A DNA stretch of 6,829 bases from an uncultured Campylobacter sp. Its GTDB lineage: Bacteria > Campylobacterota > Campylobacteria > Campylobacterales > Campylobacteraceae. Both the position numbers and the translations under genes were made by a program. Below the pieces are notes generated by a model. That model saw only the letters and a program-made list of their open reading frames with translations, was not told where the DNA came from and made no database searches. Of the stretch, positions 1 to 4,897 are shown one piece after another; the stretch's first letter is position 1; each line of letters begins with the position of its first letter. The DNA lies in assembly GCF_938030815.1 (NCBI RefSeq), contig NZ_CALHII010000010.1:1-6829 (forward strand). Reading direction: 5' to 3'.

Positions 1-1
1 T

Positions 2-142
2 TTGTATCGTTGCTATTTTTCATCCGTTATAGTAGTTGATTCTGACGTGCTTTGCACGAAAATCGTCGGAGCAGCGGGTAGTACGGGAAGCGGCAAAGGC
101 GGTAACTGCAACGCTCTGCTTAAAAAAGCAGGCAAGTGCTAG
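2..142 (+). CDS. Possible 3' end of an unrecognised gene (partial)
   Basis: A frame that is open from the window edge ends at TAG (140-142), giving 46 residues. The tail is rich in Gly, Ser and Lys and has cysteines in ...VLCTK..., ...GGNC... and a terminal Cys (KKAGKC). I do not recognise the family. The opposite strand is also open over most of this stretch, though without a good start codon, so openness alone is weak evidence. The plus-strand reading is favoured because it runs off the window edge and has a plausible polar C-terminal tail. It could equally be a decayed gene end. No function is proposed. Confidence 0.35.
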   Translation: MYRCYFSSVIVVDSDVLCTKIVGAAGSTGSGKGGNCNALLKKAGKC

Positions 143-164
143 CGCGCTAAAGACGGCTTAAATC

Positions 165-224
165 GTGCGGCTTTAAAACGGTTCATTCGGCCCAAATGCG
201 CGCCGCTAGCCGTTTAGGCCGCAC
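165..224. other. Nested inverted repeat, possible structured RNA or terminator
   Basis: Three nested complementary pairs are visible: GTGCGGC (165-171) with GCCGCAC (218-224), AAACGG (176-181) with CCGTTT (210-215), and CGGC (188-191) with GCCG (202-205). Together they could fold into one interrupted hairpin just downstream of the possible gene end at 142. No T-run follows on either strand, so it is not a textbook intrinsic terminator. It may end transcription of the upstream gene, be a structured RNA, or be chance in GC-rich DNA. Confidence 0.35.
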
Positions 225-348
225 CCGCAAAATCTTCATCGCGTCTGTAAAGCAAGCCCGCTACTTTACGGCACATTTCGACGCTCGTTATGTTGGCGGG
301 TAGTAAAATTTTAATGCTTTTAGGCTTTGCCGAGAGGATTGCAAAATT
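214..348 (-). pseudogene. Possible remnant of a gene, C-terminal end only
   Basis: On the minus strand a 44-codon open stretch, bounded upstream by a TAA (349-351), ends at TAA (214-216). The reading includes ANITSVEMCRKVAGLLYRRD, which has the residue mix of a real folded protein rather than of noise. There is no ATG at a suitable position; the only one is internal (the Met of VEMC). No ribosome site is seen, and AAATTTTAA-type words sit where the body of the gene should continue. I do not recognise the family. A chance open frame is the main alternative. Confidence 0.25.
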
Positions 349-622
349 TTAATGCGTAAATTTTAAATTCGGGCGCGTTTGGGCTCTTTTCGGTATGAAA
401 CGAGGCACAAAATTTACGCTTAAATTTTACCGTACACGATTACCGTATGAAATTTCATCGCGTTAAAGCCCTTTGCTCGGCGCTTTGTGGATCATAGGGC
501 GCGATTTGGCCGAGTTTAAACGTCGCAAATTATCTTGCGAGCCCTGCGCGCCGTCTCGCGCACAAACCTATCGTACGTTTTATCGCGTGAATTTTACCGC
601 TTGTTTCTATTAATTTCGCTTC

Positions 623-1966
623 CTACTTCCCGCCGAAAAACAGCAGATTTGCCATTATGATCACGATCGCGACGGGCGCTACGAAGCGCAGCGAAAAGTA
701 CCAAATTTTAAATCCCAGCTTGCCCATATCGGCGCCGAAAAGCCCGCGCAGGCGCTGCGCATCCATCACAAAGCCCACGAAGATCGCCGAGGTTAGCGCG
801 CCGAGGGGCAGCATGACGTTTGAGCTTACGAAGTCCAAGCAGTCAAAAAAGCTCGCACCGAAAAGCTTAAATTTGCTCGCATAATCCGCGTGCATCGATA
901 GCAGCGAGCATGCGCCTAGCGCCGCTATGACAAGCCCAGAGATGCAGACTGCGCGCAGGCGCGAAATTTTAAATCTGCCGATGAGATAGAATACGAAAGG
1001 CTCGATCATAGAAACCGCGCTCGTGATCCCTGCAAAAAAGAGCGAGACGAAAAACGCGATTTCAAGCACCTGTCCCGCTAGCCCCATTTTTGCAAACATC
1101 GTAGTGAGCGAGACGAAGACGAGCCCCGCACCCTGCGCGGGATCGGCGCGGAATTCGAAGATGAAGGTAAAGACGATGAGACCCATCATCAGCCCGATCG
1201 CGATGTTGATAAATACGATGTTTACCGAGCTGCGTACCAGCCGCACCCCCTCGCTAAGCGACGCCGCATATGCCGCGATACAACCGACGCCCACGCATAG
1301 GGTAAAGAGCGCGAGCCCGAGCGCGGAGAGGACGGAGTTAACGGTGATTTTGCCGAAGTCGGGGTAGAAAAGAAATTTCGCCGCCGCGCCGAAGCCTTGC
1401 ATCGTGCACGCATACGCAAGCATCGCAAGCAGCAGCACGAAAAGCAGCGGCATCATCACGACGTTTAGCCGCTCGATACCGCTTTTGATACCGCGCGCGA
1501 CGACGGAAAGCGTCAGCACGAGCGCAAGCGCGTAAAAGCCCAGACTCGTGACTAGCGAATGCGAGATGAGATCGTCAAAGACGGCGCCCGCTTCCTCGGC
1601 GGTTGCGGGCAGCGGAGAAAAGCCCAAAAATATGTAGCGGATCACCCAGCCGAGGATGACGAGGTAAAAGGACAGCACCAGCATGCCGCCCGCGATGAAA
1701 ACGCCTCCCGCGCGCCATTTACGCCCGCCGCGCGGCGCAAGCGTCTCGTACGCGCTCGGTAGATCCCTCCCGCTTAGCCTGCCTAGCGCCATCTCGGCTA
1801 GGAATATGCTAAAGCCCACGCCCAGTGTGAGCGCGAGGTACAAAAGCACGAAGGCGCTGCCGCCGTTTTGACCCACAAGAGTGGGGAATTTCCATGCGTT
1901 GCCAAGCCCCACCGCGCCGCCTGCGACGGCAAGTATGAAGCCGATTTTGCTAAATTTATCGTTCAT
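623..1966 (-). CDS. Sodium-coupled transporter, NSS/SNF family (paralogue 1)
   Basis: This 447-residue integral membrane protein is a neurotransmitter:sodium symporter (LeuT/MhsT/TnaT fold), expected to bring an amino acid or similar solute across the inner membrane with Na+. TM1 carries the family signature: GLGNAWKFP (20-28) then NGGSAF (34-39). Aligned by eye to LeuT, likely sodium ligands are conserved: A18 and N23 in TM1, T222 in TM6, N254 in TM7, and A312, T315 and S316 in TM8. Y101 matches LeuT Tyr108. TM6 reads FTLCVG (221-226), so the serine usual at LeuT 256 is Cys224; at the LeuT Asn21 position it has Gly17. LeuT Glu290 appears to be Gly258. Length and about 11 spans fit the short bacterial subgroup without TM12. 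GGAG (1972-1975 on this strand's complement) lies 5 nt before the ATG. It follows the second paralogue in tandem. Codons are very GC-rich: about 65% in a hand-counted 60-base block. The substrate cannot be read from sequence. Confidence 0.95.
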   Translation of the reverse strand: MNDKFSKIGFILAVAGGAVGLGNAWKFPTLVGQNGGSAFVLLYLALTLGVGFSIFLAEMALGRLSGRDLPSAYETLAPRGGRKWRAGGVFIAGGMLVLSFYLVILGWVIRYIFLGFSPLPATAEEAGAVFDDLISHSLVTSLGFYALALVLTLSVVARGIKSGIERLNVVMMPLLFVLLLAMLAYACTMQGFGAAAKFLFYPDFGKITVNSVLSALGLALFTLCVGVGCIAAYAASLSEGVRLVRSSVNIVFINIAIGLMMGLIVFTFIFEFRADPAQGAGLVFVSLTTMFAKMGLAGQVLEIAFFVSLFFAGITSAVSMIEPFVFYLIGRFKISRLRAVCISGLVIAALGACSLLSMHADYASKFKLFGASFFDCLDFVSSNVMLPLGALTSAIFVGFVMDAQRLRGLFGADMGKLGFKIWYFSLRFVAPVAIVIIMANLLFFGGK

Positions 1967-2002
1967 TTTCGCTCCGATGATTTTTTAAATTTTAAAGCTG
2001 CG

Positions 2003-2016
2003 GAATTTTAAAATTC
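2003..2016. repeat. 14-bp perfect palindrome
   Basis: GAATTTTAAAATTC is self-complementary and lies 37-50 bp upstream of the transporter start at 1966. It touches the stop codon of the small ORF at 2016-2117. It could be an operator-like site or just another copy of the AAATTTTAAA word that is common in this DNA. Confidence 0.4.
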
Positions 2017-2117
2017 TACAGTGCAATCAGACGCGGCTGCGCTACGACGCCTTTGTCGCGCGCACCTATCGCCATGCAGGTTAGCACGGTCGCGCCGAAA
2101 GCTGATTGCCGTCGCAT
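2016..2117 (-). CDS. Candidate small protein, 33 residues, between the two transporters
   Basis: On the minus strand an ATG (complement of 2115-2117) opens a 33-residue frame beginning MRRQSAFGATVLTCMAIGA and ending at TAG (complement of 2016-2018). It is preceded 7 nt away by a long purine-rich Shine-Dalgarno sequence, AGAGGAAGG (complement of 2125-2133), stronger than those of the flanking transporter genes. It lies in the same direction as both and ends 49 bp before the start of the downstream transporter. Residues 5-18 are mildly hydrophobic but too short and polar for a confident membrane span. Some NSS transporters have a tiny partner subunit (MetS of the MetPS methionine system), but this sequence does not show the MetS pattern as I know it, so that link is speculative. 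It could also be a leader peptide or a chance ORF. Confidence 0.35.
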   Translation of the reverse strand: MRRQSAFGATVLTCMAIGARDKGVVAQPRLIAL

Positions 2118-2124
2118 ACTTTGA

Positions 2125-2133
2125 CCTTCCTCT
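2125..2133 (-). promoter_or_regulatory. Strong ribosome binding site for the 33-residue ORF
   Basis: On the minus strand the bases read AGAGGAAGG, a long match to the anti-Shine-Dalgarno sequence, 7 nt before ATG. It is the main reason for calling the small ORF. Confidence 0.45.
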
Positions 2134-2195
2134 ATCTAAACATAAAATTTTAAACTATCGCTGCAAGGCTAACGGATCGCCGCAAGTTCGCTATG

Positions 2196-2237
2196 AAATT
2201 TGGCGCGTTGCTTTTGGACTGCTTTAGCGCCAAATTT
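2196..2237. terminator. Perfect 11-bp inverted repeat downstream of the second transporter
   Basis: AAATTTGGCGC (2196-2206) is followed by its exact complement GCGCCAAATTT (2227-2237), with a 20-base loop. On the minus strand it lies 33 bp after the stop of the transporter gene at 2270 and before the small ORF and the next transporter. The GC-rich inner part and AT-rich outer part suit a weak, partly read-through terminator, but there is no clean T-run. A regulatory hairpin or processing site between the two cistrons is the alternative. Confidence 0.4.
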
Positions 2238-2269
2238 TAAATCCATGTTATCCACCTGCTTTACAAAAT

Positions 2270-3619
2270 TTAAAAATTTAAAATTTTTAGCTGATTGAGC
2301 GCTATCACTACGATCGCGACTGGCGCCACGAAGCGCAGTAGTACGAAATACCACAGCTTAAAGCCCATTCGTCCCATATATGGGCGCAGTAGAATTTCGA
2401 CGGCTCGTTTTTTGATCACGAACCCTACGAAAATCGCCACAATTATGCCGCTAAGAGGCATTAAGATATTCGAGGTCAGGTAATCAAGCACGTCAAAAAA
2501 GCTCTTGCCACCTAGGCTAAAATACTCGCTCGTGCCCCCGTAATAACCCAAAATGCAGCATATCCCTAAAACATACGTCACGGCAAAAACTAAAAGTGAA
2601 GCGCGCTTGCGGCTTAGCTTGCGGGAGTTTACGAGATAATAAATCGCAGGCTCCAGCATCGAAATTGCAGAAGTAATCGCCGCAAATAATAGCGAGGTGA
2701 AAAATAAAAAGGCTAGGATGTTTCCGATCGCACCGAGCTTTGAAAAAAGTACCACCAGCGAGACAAACACTAGCCCTGGGCCTTGCGCTTTGGGATCGCC
2801 GCCGAATTCAAAGATGAAAGTAAAGACGATAAGTCCCATCATCACGCCGATTAGGACATTAATGCAGACGATATTTATGCTTGAGGTTAGGATATTAGTG
2901 CGCGCAGGCAGGCTTGCAGCATAGGTCATAATCGTAGTAACGCCAAGCGAAAGCGTAAAAAACGCAAGTCCTAGCGCCGAAAGAACACTATCCTTATTAA
3001 GCTTGGAAAAATCTGGCACCAGTAGGAATTTCGCGCTACGTCCGAATCCATCGAAACTCGCGGCGTAAATTAGCATTAAAACCAGCAAAATAAATAGCGC
3101 GGGCATCATCCAGACATTAAGCCGCTCGATGCCGCTTTTAACGCCTTTAGACACGATAAAAAAGCAAAACGCCGACGCTATGGTAAAGCACACCGCCGCG
3201 CTTAAAAAGTCGCTACCTAAAAGTGCTTTAAACGCTGCGCCGCTTTCATCTATACTTTTTGGCAGATAAAAAGCGCTTGAGACCACGTATTTTAGGATCC
3301 AGCCCATTACGACGCTGTAAAAAGCATAGATCAAAAGCGCACTAATCATAAAAAATCCCGCGTATTTCCATGCGCCTTTGTATGAGGGCGCGAGCTTTTC
3401 AAATGCGCGCACCGGATCACTTTCGCTTAGCCTGCCGATGACGATCTCGGCTAAAAAAATCACGAAGCTAACCAAAAGCGTCAGCAAAAGATATAGCAAG
3501 ATAAATGCGCTGCCGCCGTTGGTGCCTACTAAAGTGGGGAATTTCCACGCGTTGCCGAGCCCTACGGCACTGCCTGCGACTGCGAGAATGAAGCCGATTT
3601 TGCTAAATTTATCATTCAT
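2270..3619 (-). CDS. Sodium-coupled transporter, NSS/SNF family (paralogue 2)
   Basis: This 449-residue protein is the upstream member of the tandem pair. Of the first 36 residues only two differ from paralogue 1 (Ser17 for Gly, Thr33 for Gln), and the whole length aligns. It keeps GLGNAWKFP (20-28) and NGGSAF, sodium ligands A18, N23, T222, N254, A313, T316 and S317, and Y101 in TM3. TM6 reads FTLSLG (221-226), as in LeuT, including Ser224, where paralogue 1 has Cys and Val. The LeuT Glu290 position appears to be Gly258. About 11 spans and the length fit the MhsT-like bacterial subgroup. The ATG is preceded by AAAGG (minus strand) about 6 nt upstream. The gene is divergent from the lipoprotein gene at 3789. 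Codons are less GC-rich than in paralogue 1: about 55% against 65% in matching 60-base blocks. Helicobacter pylori carries a comparable adjacent pair (HP0497/HP0498, from memory). The substrate is unknown. Confidence 0.95.
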   Translation of the reverse strand: MNDKFSKIGFILAVAGSAVGLGNAWKFPTLVGTNGGSAFILLYLLLTLLVSFVIFLAEIVIGRLSESDPVRAFEKLAPSYKGAWKYAGFFMISALLIYAFYSVVMGWILKYVVSSAFYLPKSIDESGAAFKALLGSDFLSAAVCFTIASAFCFFIVSKGVKSGIERLNVWMMPALFILLVLMLIYAASFDGFGRSAKFLLVPDFSKLNKDSVLSALGLAFFTLSLGVTTIMTYAASLPARTNILTSSINIVCINVLIGVMMGLIVFTFIFEFGGDPKAQGPGLVFVSLVVLFSKLGAIGNILAFLFFTSLLFAAITSAISMLEPAIYYLVNSRKLSRKRASLLVFAVTYVLGICCILGYYGGTSEYFSLGGKSFFDVLDYLTSNILMPLSGIIVAIFVGFVIKKRAVEILLRPYMGRMGFKLWYFVLLRFVAPVAIVVIALNQLKILNF

Positions 3620-3647
3620 TTTGCACCTTTTTTAAAATTTAGCCGCA

Positions 3648-3653
3648 ATCTTA
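3648..3653 (-). promoter_or_regulatory. Possible -10 box for the transporter genes
   Basis: The minus strand reads TAAGAT here, 28 bp upstream of the ATG at 3619. It is a fair match to the Campylobacter sigma-70 -10 element (TAWAAT). No convincing -35 is seen, which is usual in this genus. Other AT-rich words nearby could serve instead. Confidence 0.25.
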
Positions 3654-3748
3654 GCGAAATGTAGCTTAAGGGCGGTATCAAAGCTTCGTTAAATTTATTT
3701 GCCGCGCAGGTAGAATGGCAGTAATTCAAAATTCTTAAAGTAAACAGA

Positions 3749-3757
3749 TGGTAAAAT
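3749..3757 (+). promoter_or_regulatory. Likely extended -10 promoter of the lipoprotein gene
   Basis: TGG followed by TAAAAT (3752-3757) matches the extended -10 form TGnTAWAAT favoured by the Campylobacter vegetative sigma factor. It would start transcription near 3764, leaving a leader of about 25 nt to the ATG at 3789, with AAGGAG at 3777-3782 inside it. There is no clear -35, only AT-rich stretches upstream. Confidence 0.5.
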
Positions 3758-3788
3758 ACTAGGTAAAATTTCAAACAAGGAGAATGAA

Positions 3789-4034
3789 ATGAAAAATCCT
3801 AAAATGTTCCTCTGGGGGGGGCTTGCGTTCGCTGCTTTTTTGGTGGGTTGCGATAATACGGAGGTTAAATCTTTAGAATACTATCAAAATCATCCCGATG
3901 AGGCAGAAAAAGTTTTCAAACAATGCGATTTTGATAAATTAAACGAAAATAGCAACGCCTATAAGAATTGTAAAAATGCTAAAGAAATTTATAAGTTTAA
4001 TGAGGATAAAAAGTTTTTCTCGGGAACAAAATAG
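3789..4034 (+). CDS. EexN-like (entry exclusion type) lipoprotein with poly-G tract
   Basis: This 81-residue protein starts with a lipoprotein signal peptide: Lys2 and Lys5, a hydrophobic stretch, then lipobox LVGC with the lipidated Cys21. The mature part has the layout I know from the EexN family of small lipoproteins: a short acidic start, then VKSLEYYQNHPDEAEKV, then a Cys (47) and a second Cys in NCKNAKE (60-66). The pKM101 Eex protein of this group blocks entry of a second copy of the plasmid into a cell that already holds it. Here no conjugation genes are nearby, so the role is open. AAGGAG (3777-3782) lies 6 nt before the ATG. Eight consecutive Gs in codons 9-11 (Trp-Gly-Gly of the signal peptide) make it a candidate for on/off switching; it is in frame (on) as given. 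The gene is AT-rich (about 32% GC in one hand-counted 60-base block), unlike its neighbours, which suggests acquisition. Confidence 0.85.
   Translation: MKNPKMFLWGGLAFAAFLVGCDNTEVKSLEYYQNHPDEAEKVFKQCDFDKLNENSNAYKNCKNAKEIYKFNEDKKFFSGTK
3814..3821 (+). repeat. Poly-G tract (G8), likely phase-variation site
   Basis: Eight G residues in a row lie within the signal-peptide codons of the lipoprotein gene. Campylobacter genomes use G tracts of about this length and longer as contingency loci that change length by slipped-strand replication. With nine Gs the frame hits TAA at 3854-3856. With seven Gs it hits TAG at 3874-3876. Either change would remove the lipidation site and the mature protein. Confidence 0.7.
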
Positions 4035-4063
4035 TATTTTAGTATTAATTCAATATTAAAATA
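4035..4063. terminator. AT-rich hairpin directly after the lipoprotein stop codon
   Basis: A 12-base arm (4035-4046) pairs with 4052-4063 around a 5-base loop. All positions match if one G-T (G-U) pair is allowed. It starts at the first base after the TAG. The stem is almost all A-T and no T-run follows, so it would be a weak terminator; a role in mRNA 3'-end protection is possible. Confidence 0.35.
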
Positions 4064-4093
4064 TCTCTTACGCCTTATACTTAAGTTCATTTT

Positions 4094-4123
4094 ATTTACC
4101 TTGTATCTCGGTGCAAGGTAAAT
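4094..4123. terminator. Perfect 10-bp inverted repeat before thyX
   Basis: ATTTACCTTG (4094-4103) pairs exactly with CAAGGTAAAT (4114-4123) around a 10-base loop. It lies 60 bp past the lipoprotein stop and about 100 bp before the thyX start. It may terminate lipoprotein transcription or act in the thyX leader or promoter region as an operator. The lack of a T-run makes a simple intrinsic terminator less certain. Confidence 0.4.
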
Positions 4124-4140
4124 TTGATGAATGCAAATTT

Positions 4141-4146
4141 TAAAAT
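4141..4146 (+). promoter_or_regulatory. Possible -10 box for thyX
   Basis: TAAAAT matches the Campylobacter -10 consensus and would place a start site near 4153, about 70 nt before the chosen thyX ATG. The AAATTTTAAA word it lies in is common here, so specificity is low. If right, transcription begins downstream of the ATG at 4131, arguing against the longer N terminus. Confidence 0.3.
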
Positions 4147-4212
4147 ACAAATGCCGAGTCCTGCTAAATTTTAAGTCCCGAAACGCTAAAATCATCCAAA
4201 AATTTCAAAACC

Positions 4213-4217
4213 AAAGG
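4213..4217 (+). promoter_or_regulatory. Ribosome binding site deciding the thyX start
   Basis: AAAGG lies 6 nt before ATG 4224. The upstream in-frame ATG at 4131 has no comparable purine-rich site and would add 31 residues that are not part of ThyX. Confidence 0.6.
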
Positions 4218-4223
4218 CAAAAC

Positions 4224-4862
4224 ATGCAAGTCAAACTTCTAAATTTCACTCCGCTTTGGGTCTGCTCAAACGCGATCCGCACCTGCTGGCAGAGCTTTGA
4301 GCGCGGCGATTGCGGCGGCGCCAAAGACCTGGCGCTAATAGATCGCGTCGGCAACCAGCTCAAGCACTCAAGCACGCTCGAACACCTATACTACAACTTC
4401 TACATCAGCGGCATCTCCCGCGCGCTGCTTCAGGAGCTGGCGCGCCACCGCCTAGCAAGCCTTAGCGTAAAATCCACGCGCTACACTCTCAAAGAATTGC
4501 GCGGCGAGGACAGCTTCGCGCAAGGCGATTTCGAAAACGCCGCGCGCTACATCGTGCTTACGGGCAACGAAGCGGTCGATAATGCAAGCATCGCGGCTCT
4601 TGAAAATCTGCGTGTAATCTTACAAACTCCGATCAGCCTTGATATCGCCAAATACTGCCTGCCCGAGTGCTACAAGAGCGAGCTTAGCTGGAGCATAAAC
4701 GCTCGCAGCTTGCAAAACTTCCTCGCTCTGCGCTCTAGCAAGGCGGCACTTTGGGAGATCCGCGAGCTTGCGGGTAAAATTTACGAAGCGCTGCCGCAGG
4801 AGCATAAATTTATATTCCAAAGCTGCATGGCGGGCGGCGAGAAGACGCAGAACGAGGAGTAG
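4224..4862 (+). CDS. thyX: Flavin-dependent thymidylate synthase ThyX
   Basis: ThyX makes dTMP from dUMP in the cytoplasm, using methylene-tetrahydrofolate, FAD and NADPH. The 212-residue product carries the ThyX motif RHR-X7-S: R74 H75 R76 and S84, within RHRLASLSVKSTR, which binds FAD and dUMP. Other family marks are the N-terminal TCWQSFERGDCGG segment, STLEH (50-54), and NARSLQNFLALR (159-170), the C-terminal substrate and flavin motif that includes the conserved Arg and Asn. Length fits bacterial ThyX. Campylobacter and Helicobacter rely on ThyX and lack ThyA, consistent with its presence. The frame stays open upstream to an ATG at 4131. I chose 4224 because ThyX proteins begin at this point and AAAGG sits 6 nt upstream. 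The gene at 4898 starts 35 bp after its stop, so the two are probably co-transcribed. Confidence 0.97.
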   Translation: MQVKLLNFTPLWVCSNAIRTCWQSFERGDCGGAKDLALIDRVGNQLKHSSTLEHLYYNFYISGISRALLQELARHRLASLSVKSTRYTLKELRGEDSFAQGDFENAARYIVLTGNEAVDNASIAALENLRVILQTPISLDIAKYCLPECYKSELSWSINARSLQNFLALRSSKAALWEIRELAGKIYEALPQEHKFIFQSCMAGGEKTQNEE

Positions 4863-4897
4863 CGCGCGGGATAAAATTTAGATACAAAAGGGCTGCG

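Larger units (their letters stand above)
143..622. other. 480-bp gene-poor region
   Basis: No intact gene with start, ribosome site and sensible codon use is visible on either strand. The stretch contains the nested hairpin at 165-224 and a minus-strand coding-like remnant at 214-348. It also has a 13-base direct repeat AAAATTTTAATGC (305-317 and 343-355) and an 11-bp inverted repeat, GCGTAAATTTT (354-364) with AAAATTTACGC (409-419). It lies downstream of the minus-strand transporter gene that ends at 623 and downstream of the possible plus-strand gene end at 142, so it is a convergent spacer. I see no tRNA or CRISPR. Confidence 0.6.

Noticed and set aside
25..156. Minus-strand open frame over the window start
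   Set aside because: No start codon, bounded by stops on both sides, and it mirrors the plus-strand frame in GC-rich DNA.
2021..2227. 68-codon plus-strand ORF between the transporters
   Set aside because: No ribosome site, composition unlike protein, and it overlaps the better-supported minus-strand small ORF and an inverted repeat.
3764..3769. Second TAAAAT as -10 of the lipoprotein gene
   Set aside because: Its start site would fall at about 3776, directly at the ribosome site, leaving almost no leader. The extended -10 at 3749-3757 is better placed.
4131..4223. N-terminal extension of ThyX from ATG 4131
   Set aside because: The 31 extra residues are basic, low in family character and lack a ribosome site. 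ThyX proteins start at the MQVK point, where AAAGG is correctly spaced.
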